Program-made: the position numbers and the translations under genes
Assembly (NCBI GenBank): GCA_902494065.1
Contig: CABURZ010000013.1
Coordinates: 1 to 21,771, forward strand
Direction of reading: 5' to 3'
Origin: an uncultured Sneathia sp.
GTDB lineage: Bacteria > Fusobacteriota > Fusobacteriia > Fusobacteriales > Leptotrichiaceae
DNA length: 21,771 nt
Shown: positions 1 through 6,974 of the stretch, piece after piece
How positions within the stretch are numbered: the stretch's first letter is position 1
Layout: the number at the start of each line of letters is the position of its first letter
The notes under the pieces: model-generated
What the model saw: only the letters and a program-made list of their open reading frames with translations
Database searches by the model: none
What the model was told of the DNA's origin: nothing

Positions 1-293
1 AAAAAACTTTACAAAAAAAGCAAGATTTTATCTAGCTTAAATGATAGTTTTATTATTTTTTTATTCTAAACTCCCGTTATTGGTAATAGCATTACTGTTT
101 TTTTCATTCACTTTTCTCTTTTCCTATTTAATACATCCACGATATAGCATGAGCCTAGTTTTTTCAAGGTTCAGCAAAGTTTTAATTGGTCTATTTATTA
201 ACTTATGAATCCATTAATTTACCCCCCCTCCATTGTACGTCTTTTTGATTGTATTTTTTAACCTTAATTTATTTTTTATATGAAATTTCAAAT
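1..293. other. Left intergenic stretch, no gene recognised
   Basis: Very AT-rich sequence downstream of the PTS terminator. Both strands are broken by frequent stops. The best minus-strand start (ATG near 109, after a purine-rich stretch) gives only about 13 codons. It contains a run of seven C at 222-228, which is unusual in so AT-rich a stretch. No tRNA, terminator or recognisable protein remnant could be supported, so it may be decayed sequence or the flank of a gene outside the window. Confidence 0.5.
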
Positions 294-316
294 AAAAAGA
301 GAGCTCATCGCTCTCT
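294..316 (-). terminator. Rho-independent terminator of the PTS operon
   Basis: Read on the minus strand, AGAGAGC (316-310), a 5-nt loop (309-305) and GCTCTCT (304-298) form a perfect 7-bp stem, followed by TTTTT (298-294). The stem overlaps the stop codon of the IIA gene (315-317). It closes the IIB-IIC-IID-IIA transcript. Confidence 0.85.
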
Positions 317-743
317 ATATACCATCTTCCTCTTCTGCTTCTTCTCTTTTTTTAAATTCAAAAATACAAATATCATCTTTGCTATTTTCTAATGCTTCTT
401 TTGAAAAATCAAATGTGTTATTATCTTCCATTTCTTCCGTTAAGTGGAATAATAGCGGTATATTTGCTCCTGCCATAACCATTACATTCCCATTTTCAAG
501 TGATATCTCACAACACAACCTAAATGGCGTTCCACCTTTAACATCTGTAAGACAAATAACTTGTTCACTAGTTTTTAATAAATTATTTATTGTTTTCTTC
601 AATTTTTCTTTTAAACTTTCAGAAGATTCACCTTCAATAAAATTTACATATTGTATGTTATCATTAACACCAACAACCATTTTTAGCGAAGAGTAAAGTC
701 CTTCAGAAAATTTACCGTGTCCTGTAATTAATAATGAAACCAT
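315..743 (-). CDS. agaF: PTS mannose/GalNAc-family EIIA component
   Basis: This 142-residue cytoplasmic phosphocarrier accepts phosphate from HPr and passes it to the IIB partner of a mannose-superfamily PTS. The N-terminus has the family's TGHGKFSEG motif with the phosphorylated His at residue 9, and GGTPFRLC lies near residues 69-76, as in the EIIA-Man fold. It is the last gene of the PTS operon. Its ATG shares the A of the preceding IID stop (TAATG), and an AGGAG site sits 7 nt upstream. The C-terminus is highly acidic. The family is clear. The sugar (GalNAc/galactosamine) is inferred from the neighbouring agaS, aldolase and nagA genes, so a mannose or N-acetylglucosamine system is still possible. 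Confidence 0.9.
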   Translation of the reverse strand: MVSLLITGHGKFSEGLYSSLKMVVGVNDNIQYVNFIEGESSESLKEKLKKTINNLLKTSEQVICLTDVKGGTPFRLCCEISLENGNVMVMAGANIPLLFHLTEEMEDNNTFDFSKEALENSKDDICIFEFKKREEAEEEDGI

Positions 744-1558
744 TAGAATACTCCTAAAAATGCACCTACAACACCTATTACTAATGTAATTGCAACAAGA
801 TAGATAGGTGAGAATTTTTTCTTAATTAAGTAATACATTAACGCTGTATAACATACTGGCAAGAATGCTGGCATTAATTTATCTATAACTCCCGCTTGAA
901 GTTCAACTTTTGCTTGTCCTGCAGGTATTACTATAGCCAATTTAAGATTAATATATGATGCTGTTAATGCACCAACAACTGTAACCCCTACTATAGTTGC
1001 TGCATGAGCAAATTTTTGTGTATTTTCTTTTAGTTGACTTATAGTTGATACACCTTTACTATAACCATAATGCATCAAGAAATATCTTAGTGCAAATTGT
1101 ATTGCGTTAAAGAATAATAAGAAGAATATAGGCCCTGCAATTTGACCTTCAAGTGCAAAAGCCGCTCCTATACCTGCTGCTATAGGTAATACAGTTAACC
1201 AGAATATTGAATCTCCTATACCTCCTAGAGGTCCCATAGTAGCAACCTTAAATCCTCTTATAGAAGTTAAATCTTCTTTATTTTCTTCCATAGCCAATAC
1301 AACACCTTGTATAAAATTAACTAAAAATGGGTGTGTATTGAAAAATTCCATATGCATTTGCATTGATTTTGATAAATCTTCTTTATCTTTATGTATTTTC
1401 TTTAATCCTGGTAATAATCCATATAACCAACCACAAGCTTGCATTCTTTCATAATTAAATGATGATTGCAAGAATAATGATCTTATAACCATTTTATTAA
1501 GTAATTTAGGAGTTATTACTTTTCTCACTGTTTGATCTTTATATTTATTAGATTCCAT
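743..1558 (-). CDS. agaE: PTS mannose/GalNAc-family EIID membrane component
   Basis: EIID subunit (271 residues) that forms the inner-membrane channel together with EIIC. Family hallmarks are an N-terminal segment with the FNYERMQACGW pattern, the MEFFNTHPFL segment and the GPLGGIGDSIFWLT motif near residues 110-123. Hydrophobic segments follow to the C-terminus. The reading frame is open to an ATG at 1562-1564, but the strong AGGAGG site lies only 3 nt from that codon. It lies 9 nt from the second ATG (1556-1558), so the second is chosen. The gene overlaps the end of the IIC gene by 11 nt, which suggests translational coupling. Substrate specificity is inferred from context. Confidence 0.9.
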   Translation of the reverse strand: MESNKYKDQTVRKVITPKLLNKMVIRSLFLQSSFNYERMQACGWLYGLLPGLKKIHKDKEDLSKSMQMHMEFFNTHPFLVNFIQGVVLAMEENKEDLTSIRGFKVATMGPLGGIGDSIFWLTVLPIAAGIGAAFALEGQIAGPIFFLLFFNAIQFALRYFLMHYGYSKGVSTISQLKENTQKFAHAATIVGVTVVGALTASYINLKLAIVIPAGQAKVELQAGVIDKLMPAFLPVCYTALMYYLIKKKFSPIYLVAITLVIGVVGAFLGVF

Positions 1559-2312
1559 CTTCATAATCCTCCTTTACTACATTATTAGCTTCACTCTTAT
1601 CTGTGTTATATACATATAGTGCAATTGCAAGTCCTACTAAAGAAACTGCAAGTACATCTAATTTTAGATAAGCTGCTAACACAAACCCTATAATTAAAAA
1701 TGGTACATATTGTTTTTTTAACATAATATTTAATAGCATTGCAAATCCTACTGCTGGCATCATTCCACCTGCAACGCTAAATCCTTTGATTAATTTTTCA
1801 GGCATTAAATTAACTAAGTAACTAGTTCTTTCAGCACCAAAGTATACAACAACGAAAGCTATTAGACCCCAGAATATAAATCTAATTAATAATTGTGAAT
1901 AATTTATTAATTCTATACCTTTAGTGTCTGCATTTTTTGCATATTCATCAGCCTTATGCATAACTGGTGTAAATACTGTAAACATTAATGTTACTAACAT
2001 TTGTGCAATAACTGCAAATGGGAAAGATAATCCAACTGCAGCTTGAGGATCTATATGAGATAATATAGCAAGTGAAACTCCTACTACCCCTCCAACAACA
2101 ATGTTAGGTGGTTGTGCACCTGCTAATGGTACTAACCCCATCCAAACAAGTTCTAATGTTCCACCAACAATTAACCCTGTCTTTACATCTCCCAGTATTA
2201 ATCCTATAACTAACCCAGAAACTATTGGTCTGTGTAATGATTCTAAACCATCAAATTGTTCTATTCCACATATACCTGACCAAATAGCAATTAAAATTGC
2301 TTGTAACAACAT
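1548..2312 (-). CDS. agaW: PTS mannose/GalNAc-family EIIC membrane component
   Basis: This 254-residue polytopic membrane protein is the sugar-translocating subunit of the mannose-superfamily PTS. The signature GGTLELVWMGLVPLAGAQPP lies near residues 51-70, preceded by the HRPIVSGLVIGLILGD segment. The rest alternates hydrophobic helices with short charged loops and ends in an acidic tail. An AAAGGAGG site lies 8 nt before the ATG. It is the second gene of the operon, 14 nt after IIB, and overlaps IID. Length is within the usual range for the family. Confidence 0.92.
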   Translation of the reverse strand: MLLQAILIAIWSGICGIEQFDGLESLHRPIVSGLVIGLILGDVKTGLIVGGTLELVWMGLVPLAGAQPPNIVVGGVVGVSLAILSHIDPQAAVGLSFPFAVIAQMLVTLMFTVFTPVMHKADEYAKNADTKGIELINYSQLLIRFIFWGLIAFVVVYFGAERTSYLVNLMPEKLIKGFSVAGGMMPAVGFAMLLNIMLKKQYVPFLIIGFVLAAYLKLDVLAVSLVGLAIALYVYNTDKSEANNVVKEDYEDGI

Positions 2313-2326
2313 CTAAAATGCCTCCT

Positions 2327-2800
2327 TTATATCAATTTTGACAAATCTTGACCAGCATCACTAGGTATACCCTTAATAATGAAACTAATCTTATCTTGTA
2401 TTAATTCTTTAAATATTCCTATTTGTTCTTCATCTAATGAAACTGTAGATGTAATTTGCTTTTTACCTTCTGAGAAGTGCATATTACCAACTATCCATGT
2501 ATCTATTCTAAGTCCTAAATCACGTAACCTTTTAACATCAATTACATCTTTAACTACTAATAAAATCTTTTGTCTGTCACTAGCTTTATTAATTACTTTT
2601 GCAGTTTTTTCAACTGAAAAATATCGCGTTTGTACACCATTTGGTACAACCATATCCATCAAACTTTGTTGAACCGTATCTTCTGATACTTTATCATTTG
2701 CTACTAGTATAAGGTTGGCTTGTAAACTGTTTACCCATGTCATACCAACTTGTCCATGAATTAATCTATTGTCTATTCTTGCAGCTAATATATTTGGCAT
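2327..2800 (-). CDS. agaV: PTS mannose/GalNAc-family EIIB component
   Basis: Cytoplasmic phosphotransfer subunit (157 residues) that takes phosphate from IIA and phosphorylates the incoming sugar at the membrane channel. The active-site signature RIDNRLIHGQV places the phosphorylated His at residue 15. The VGNMHFSEGKKQ segment near residues 104-115 resembles GalNAc/galactosamine-type IIB proteins, which, with the neighbouring agaS, favours that substrate. It is the first gene of the operon. Its SD (AAGGAGG) is strong, and its leader contains an operator-like repeat at 2818-2829 just after the predicted start point. Confidence 0.9.
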   Translation of the reverse strand: MPNILAARIDNRLIHGQVGMTWVNSLQANLILVANDKVSEDTVQQSLMDMVVPNGVQTRYFSVEKTAKVINKASDRQKILLVVKDVIDVKRLRDLGLRIDTWIVGNMHFSEGKKQITSTVSLDEEQIGIFKELIQDKISFIIKGIPSDAGQDLSKLI

Positions 2801-2817
2801 ATTTTTTCCTCCTTAAT

Positions 2818-2829
2818 TGGTTACTACCA
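2818..2829. promoter_or_regulatory. GntR/HutC-type operator, PTS side
   Basis: TGGTTACTACCA has TGGT/ACCA arms around 4 nt. It matches the second site (2907-2918) at 10 of 12 positions and lies about 3-14 nt downstream of the predicted PTS start point. The form resembles TGGT-N4-ACCA operators of HutC-subfamily amino-sugar repressors such as NagR/DasR. Binding by the GntR protein encoded at 5088 is inferred. Confidence 0.65.
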
Positions 2830-2838
2830 CTCAACTGT

Positions 2839-2866
2839 AGTATAACTTGTTTTTTTAAATTGTCAA
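2839..2866 (-). promoter_or_regulatory. Promoter of the PTS operon
   Basis: On the minus strand a consensus TTGACA (2866-2861) is followed by a 16-nt spacer and TATACT (2844-2839). The predicted start is near 2832, giving a leader of about 32 nt before the IIB ATG. Its -35 box is 3 bp from the -35 box of the opposing agaS promoter. Confidence 0.8.
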
Positions 2867-2869
2867 GAG

Positions 2870-2898
2870 TTGACAACATTATTTTTATGTTGTATAAT
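2870..2898 (+). promoter_or_regulatory. Promoter of agaS-lacD
   Basis: A perfect consensus sigma-A-type promoter: TTGACA (2870-2875), a 17-nt spacer and TATAAT (2893-2898). The predicted start is near 2905, so the leader is about 37 nt and contains the operator at 2907-2918. Confidence 0.87.
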
Positions 2899-2906
2899 CA
2901 CAGTAG

Positions 2907-2918
2907 TGGTATCTACCA
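2907..2918. promoter_or_regulatory. GntR/HutC-type operator, agaS side
   Basis: TGGTATCTACCA lies in a longer inverted repeat, GTGGTA-TC-TACCAC (2906-2919). It lies about 3-14 nt after the predicted agaS start point, mirroring the geometry of the PTS-side site. A bound regulator would block promoter clearance. Confidence 0.7.
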
Positions 2919-2941
2919 CATAAAAAATAAAGAGGTGTGAT

Positions 2942-4030
2942 ATGAAAATTTTAGAAATAGATGAAAATTATTTAAAAGATCACAATTCATACGAAACTGC
3001 TGTTGAGATATGTTCTCAACCCGATAAATGGAAAATGCTGTATGAAGATTATTTAAAAAAAGAAAAAGAAATATTAAATTTTTTTGAAAAAATTGGTTTA
3101 GATGAAACTTTTGATATTATTTTTACAGGTGCTGGTAGTTCTGAATACATAGGGAATATTTTAGTACCTATCTTATCTACAACAAAAAAATATTCTTTTA
3201 AATCTATTGCAACCACAGATATCGTAACAAATCCAGAAATGTATTTGAAAGAAAATAAAAAAGTTTTACTTATTTCATTTGCCAGATCTGGCGATTCTCC
3301 AGAAAGTGTGGCAACTGTTAATTTAGCAAATAAGTTAGTTAAAAATATTTATCATTTATTTATCACATGTAACCCCGAAGGGCATCTTGCAAAAATAGGA
3401 AAATCAGACGAAAACACATACACTTTCTTAATGCCTGAAGGTTCTAATGATAAGGGATTTGCTATGACAAGTAGTTTAAGTTGCATGTTACTAACTGCAA
3501 TCCTTATTTTCTATCATCCTGAAAATATTTTAGAAATGATAGAAAAAGTTAGAAATAACTATATTTCATCTATATCAGAAATACATGATCTTGCAAAAAA
3601 AGATAATGAAAGAATAGTAATTCTTGGATCAGGTCCATTTAAAGGGATATCACAAGAATTAGCACTTAAAGTTATGGAATTAACTGCAGGTAAATGTATA
3701 GCAAAATTTGACAGTACCTTAGGTTTTAGACATGGTCCTAAATCTATAATAGATAAAAAAACTATAGTATTTATATGTAATAACCCTTGTGAATATGCTA
3801 ATAAATACGATGTAGATTTATATGAAGAAATAAAAGAAGATGGTATAACAAAAGACTTATATGTTTATAAAGTTACAGGAGATATTTTAGAAGCTATATT
3901 TACATACTTAGTTAAAGGACAAATATATGCATTCTTTAAATCGCAATACTTTAACTTAGAAACAGATAATCCATTCCCAACTGGTGAAGTTAATAGAGTT
4001 GTAAAAAAATTTAAAATTTATGAATATTAA
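2942..4030 (+). CDS. agaS: AgaS-type SIS-domain sugar-phosphate deaminase/isomerase
   Basis: A 362-residue double SIS-domain protein of the AgaS family. In characterised systems AgaS converts galactosamine-6-phosphate to tagatose-6-phosphate with release of ammonia. The first SIS domain shows FTGAGSSEYIGN near residues 61-72 and a SFARSGDSPESVATV sugar-phosphate loop near 112-126. The second has ILGSGPFKGISQELALKVME followed by the FRHGPKS segment. The start is set by a GAGGTG site a few nt upstream and by a consensus promoter. It is the first gene of a two-gene unit with the aldolase, divergent from the PTS operon. GlmS/NagB-like isomerisation of another amino-sugar phosphate is the main alternative. 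Confidence 0.88.
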   Translation: MKILEIDENYLKDHNSYETAVEICSQPDKWKMLYEDYLKKEKEILNFFEKIGLDETFDIIFTGAGSSEYIGNILVPILSTTKKYSFKSIATTDIVTNPEMYLKENKKVLLISFARSGDSPESVATVNLANKLVKNIYHLFITCNPEGHLAKIGKSDENTYTFLMPEGSNDKGFAMTSSLSCMLLTAILIFYHPENILEMIEKVRNNYISSISEIHDLAKKDNERIVILGSGPFKGISQELALKVMELTAGKCIAKFDSTLGFRHGPKSIIDKKTIVFICNNPCEYANKYDVDLYEEIKEDGITKDLYVYKVTGDILEAIFTYLVKGQIYAFFKSQYFNLETDNPFPTGEVNRVVKKFKIYEY

Positions 4031-4041
4031 GGAGCCCAACT

Positions 4042-5025
4042 ATGAAAATATCAAAAAATAAATATATTAAATTAGAAAAAATGTCAAACGAATTTGGAAT
4101 AATAGGTGCACTTGCTATAGATCAAAGAGGGTCTATAAAAAAAATGATAGGAAATTACAAAGAAAATGTTACTAATTTAGATATTGAAGAATACAAAAAA
4201 TTAATTTCAAAAAATTTAACACCTTTTGCAAGTTCTATATTACTAGATCCAGAATATGGTTTACCTGCATCAAGAATACGTAATAAAGATTGCGGTCTTT
4301 TACTTGCATATGAAAAAACAGGATATGATGCTACAAAAATTGGAAGATTGCCAGACATATTAGATGATTGGTCAGTAAAAAGACTAAAACAAGAAGGGGC
4401 AGATGCAATAAAATTCTTACTATATTACGACATAGATAGTAGTGATGAAATAAACCATCTAAAACATGTATTCATAGAAAGATTAGGTAGTGAATGCTAC
4501 GGAGAAGATATACCATTTTTCTTAGAAATCGTAACCTACTCTGAAAGCGATGTTACAGGTATAGAATATGCTAAGCAACGTCCTTATAAAATAATAGATG
4601 CCATGAAAGAATTTAGCAAAGAAAAATATAAAGTAGATGTACTAAAAGTTGAAATTCCAGTAGACATGAACTATGTAGAAGGATACTCTAAAAATGAAAT
4701 AGCTTATAGTAAAAATGAAGCTAAAAAATTCTATAAATTGCAATCAGATGCAACTGATCTACCATACATTTTTTTAAGTGGTGGTGTTAGCATGGATTTA
4801 TTTAAAAAGTCATTATTACTTGCTAAAGAATCTGGTGCAAAGTTTAATGGTGTTTTATGCGGAAGAGCTACATGGAAAGATTCAATAGAACCATTTGCAA
4901 AAGATGGAATAGATGCTTGTGAAAACTTTTTAAATGAAGAGTGTAAGAAAAATATATCATCTTTAAATGAGGTTTTAAATGTATCTGCAACAAGTTTTAA
5001 ATATAAATTGGATTTGTCAGAGTAA
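4042..5025 (+). CDS. lacD: Tagatose-1,6-bisphosphate aldolase (LacD family, class I)
   Basis: This 327-residue cytoplasmic aldolase cleaves tagatose-1,6-bisphosphate to dihydroxyacetone phosphate and glyceraldehyde-3-phosphate through a Schiff base. LacD hallmarks are GALAIDQRGSIKKMI (22-36), the ILLDPEYGLPASR strand (67-79), GADAIKFLLYYD (119-130) and VLKVEIPVDMNYVEG, whose Lys202 is at the position of the family's Schiff-base lysine. FLSGGVSMDLFKKSL and GVLCGRATW follow near the C-terminus. An AAGGAG site lies 7 nt before the ATG, and the gene starts 11 nt after agaS. The stop codon sits in the loop of its own terminator hairpin. A cognate tagatose-6-phosphate kinase (LacC) is not nearby. 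Confidence 0.93.
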   Translation: MKISKNKYIKLEKMSNEFGIIGALAIDQRGSIKKMIGNYKENVTNLDIEEYKKLISKNLTPFASSILLDPEYGLPASRIRNKDCGLLLAYEKTGYDATKIGRLPDILDDWSVKRLKQEGADAIKFLLYYDIDSSDEINHLKHVFIERLGSECYGEDIPFFLEIVTYSESDVTGIEYAKQRPYKIIDAMKEFSKEKYKVDVLKVEIPVDMNYVEGYSKNEIAYSKNEAKKFYKLQSDATDLPYIFLSGGVSMDLFKKSLLLAKESGAKFNGVLCGRATWKDSIEPFAKDGIDACENFLNEECKKNISSLNEVLNVSATSFKYKLDLSE

Positions 5026-5038
5026 TCTGACAAATTTT
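5013..5038 (+). terminator. Terminator of agaS-lacD
   Basis: TTTGTCAGA (5013-5021), GTAA loop and TCTGACAAA (5026-5034) form a 9-bp stem followed by TTTTATTATTTT. The lacD stop codon overlaps the loop. The descending arm also supplies the -35 box of the next gene. Confidence 0.82.
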
Positions 5039-5056
5039 ATTATTTTATGGTATAAT
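5027..5056 (+). promoter_or_regulatory. Promoter of the GntR regulator gene
   Basis: CTGACA (5027-5032; 5/6 match to TTGACA), an 18-nt spacer and a perfect TATAAT (5051-5056). The predicted start is near 5063, about 25 nt before the ATG. The -35 box overlaps the lacD terminator stem. No copy of the TGGT-N4-ACCA operator is seen here. Confidence 0.65.
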
Positions 5057-5087
5057 AGACATATCAATATGAAAGAAGTTAAAATGA

Positions 5088-5813
5088 ATGTTAAAGAATA
5101 ATTTATCTATTTATTACAATATTTATCTTGGATTAAAAGATAAAATAGAAAAAGGAGAATTAAAAATTTCAAGTAAACTCCCTGCTGAGCGTGAATTAAT
5201 GAAAATATATAACGTAAGTAGAACTACAATAAGACAAGCTCTATTAAAACTAGAAAATGAAGGTCTTATACACAAAATTCACGGGAAAGGAAACTTTGTA
5301 TCTGAGAATATAATAAAACAAGAACTAAATAATTTTTACAGTTTTAATGACAAAATGCTATCTATAGGTAAAAAACCTTCTTCTAAGCTTATAGATTATA
5401 GAATAATAAAATGTAACAATTTTTTTTCTGAAGTTTTTAAAATTCCAGAAAATTCAAAAATATATCATATTAAAAGATTAAGACTAGTAGATGATATGCC
5501 CGCAATGTTAGAGCATACATTTTTACCTGAATACAGATTCAAAAATTTTGATTTTGAAAAATTAAATAAAGTGCCTATGTATGAAATTTTTGAAAAAGAA
5601 TATGACACATTTTTAGAAAAAGCTATAGAAACTTTTAAACCTATAAAAGTTGAAGATAAAGATGATATAAAATATCTTGAAATACCTTTTGATTCAATAG
5701 CCATGGAAATTGTTAGAACTACTTTTGAATATGATAAAGTTATAGAATATACTGTGTCTCACGCAAAAAACAACATGTTTGAATATACTGTTGTATTAAA
5801 TAAGATAAAATAA
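5088..5813 (+). CDS. GntR/HutC-family transcriptional regulator
   Basis: A 241-residue sugar-phosphate-responsive regulator. Residues about 5-70 form a GntR winged helix, with LPAERELMKIYNVSRTTIRQ as the recognition-helix region and the GLIHKIHGKGNFVSE wing. Residues about 90-235 look like a UTRA effector domain, including the KIYHIKRLRLVDDMPAMLEH and VRTTFEYD segments. Amino-sugar regulators of this subfamily (NagR/DasR) bind phosphorylated amino sugars. It lies just after lacD with its own promoter, and two operator-like repeats flank the nearby divergent promoters. The likely role is repressor of both the PTS and agaS-lacD units. A competing ATG at 5084 runs into a stop after five codons, so 5088 is the start. 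The SD (GAAAGAAG) is weak. Confidence 0.88.
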   Translation: MLKNNLSIYYNIYLGLKDKIEKGELKISSKLPAERELMKIYNVSRTTIRQALLKLENEGLIHKIHGKGNFVSENIIKQELNNFYSFNDKMLSIGKKPSSKLIDYRIIKCNNFFSEVFKIPENSKIYHIKRLRLVDDMPAMLEHTFLPEYRFKNFDFEKLNKVPMYEIFEKEYDTFLEKAIETFKPIKVEDKDDIKYLEIPFDSIAMEIVRTTFEYDKVIEYTVSHAKNNMFEYTVVLNKIK

Positions 5814-5837
5814 AAAATCGCTTGATAGCGATTTTTT
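5812..5837. terminator. Bidirectional terminator between gntR and nagA
   Basis: AAAAAATCGC (5812-5821), a 6-nt loop and GCGATTTTTT (5828-5837) form a 10-bp stem. It has a T-run on each strand, so it can end both the plus-strand regulator transcript and the minus-strand gene train. It overlaps the regulator's last base pairs and the nagA stop (5836-5838). Confidence 0.88.
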
Positions 5838-6972
5838 ATAGTTGAAATTCTCCCTCAACCATAGTATTAACTATTTTATAATCATCCGTAATTATTACAA
5901 GATCTGCGTCATAATTTGCTTTTATATATCCTTTTCTATCATCTATTCTAACTACGCTAGCTGGATTTTTAGTACATGCATTAATAGCATAACTAAATGG
6001 AACTTGTGCATTTTCAACAACTAATTTTAACCCATCAATAATCTTTAATATAGATCCTGCTAGAGATCCTGATTTTCTTCTTGCACTTCCATCTTCACTA
6101 ACTATTACTTCTTCTCCACCTAAGTAGAACTTTTCACCTTTAAATGCTTTAGCTGACATAGAGTCGCTTACCATTACCGCATAATCTGGCCCTTTAGACA
6201 TAAAGAAAACATTTATAACTTCAGGTCTAATATGTATACCATCACATATTATTTCAGAATAAACATCTCTTACTCTAAGTCCCATACCAACTTGACCTGG
6301 ATTTCTGTGATGTAGTCCAGTCATACCATTAAATGTATGTGTCATAAGTCTTGCTCCATTAGCAACTCCTAAAAGTGCCTCATCATAGCTTGCATTACTA
6401 TGCCCAACACTAACTACTACACCTTTTTCAGATAACTTTCTAGTTAATTCATAATTCTTATCTTTTTCTACAGCTACAGTCATTATTAAAATTAAATTGT
6501 CACAAGCTTTTTGAAATCTTGAAAATTCTTCTAAATCAGGCTTTCTCAAACAATCTATAGGTTGAGCTCCTCTATTTTTCTCATCTAAATAAGGCCCTTC
6601 AAAGTTTATACCTATTATCTTAGCACCACTAGTTTGATCTTTTTTTGCCTTAGAAATTGTAATTGCTGCATCAGTTAATACCTTTTCTGTTTGCGTTACA
6701 GTAGTTGGGCAAAAAGCTGTTACACCTTCGCTAGGCAAATATTTTGCCCATTCTAAAATTTGATCCTTTGTTGCAACATTTGCTTCTATATTTATAGCTC
6801 CATGTGTATGAATATCTATAAATCCTGGAACTATTCTCTTATTACCATAATCACAATCAACTTGCATATTTTTATCATATGACAAAATTCTTTTTATTTT
6901 CTTTCCTTCTACTTCTATTATAGCTTTTATAAAATTGTTTGCTATCCAAACTCTTTCACTTCTAATTAACAT
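5836..6972 (-). CDS. nagA: N-acetylglucosamine/galactosamine-6-phosphate deacetylase
   Basis: A 378-residue amidohydrolase that removes acetate from GlcNAc-6-P or GalNAc-6-P. The metal ligand motif GFIDIHTHG carries His55 and His57, as in two-metal NagA enzymes. GINFEGPYLDEKNRGAQP holds the family Glu. VVSVGHSNASYDE, THTFNGMTGLHHRNPGQVG and DGIHIRPEV supply the remaining histidines, and VMVSDSMSAKAF holds the catalytic Asp. The start is set by GAGGAG 5 nt upstream of the ATG. That SD lies in the last codons of the fic remnant, whose stop is 2 nt away. It is the last gene of the long minus-strand train yet faces the amino-sugar regulator. Context suggests it serves GalNAc-6-P (AgaA role), but motifs alone cannot separate the two substrates. 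Confidence 0.93.
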   Translation of the reverse strand: MLIRSERVWIANNFIKAIIEVEGKKIKRILSYDKNMQVDCDYGNKRIVPGFIDIHTHGAINIEANVATKDQILEWAKYLPSEGVTAFCPTTVTQTEKVLTDAAITISKAKKDQTSGAKIIGINFEGPYLDEKNRGAQPIDCLRKPDLEEFSRFQKACDNLILIMTVAVEKDKNYELTRKLSEKGVVVSVGHSNASYDEALLGVANGARLMTHTFNGMTGLHHRNPGQVGMGLRVRDVYSEIICDGIHIRPEVINVFFMSKGPDYAVMVSDSMSAKAFKGEKFYLGGEEVIVSEDGSARRKSGSLAGSILKIIDGLKLVVENAQVPFSYAINACTKNPASVVRIDDRKGYIKANYDADLVIITDDYKIVNTMVEGEFQL

Positions 6973-6974
6973 TT

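Noticed and set aside
100..160. Short minus-strand start (ATG AAA AAA ACA) with a purine-rich lead-in
   Set aside because: Only about 13 codons before a stop and no recognisable product. Not a supportable gene.
280..696. 138-residue plus-strand open frame over the IIA gene
   Set aside because: Antisense to a well-supported EIIA gene. It has low complexity, no SD, and overlaps the terminator hairpin.
2857..2880. TGTCAAGAGTTGACA inverted repeat as a regulator operator
   Set aside because: The symmetry is explained by the two opposing TTGACA -35 boxes. No independent evidence for a protein site.
5046..5062. ATGGTATAATAGACAT near the gntR -10 as a third copy of the operator
   Set aside because: It lacks the ACCA arm and the 4-nt spacing, and its palindromy is limited to 3 bp at each end. 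TGGT is simply adjacent to the TATAAT box.
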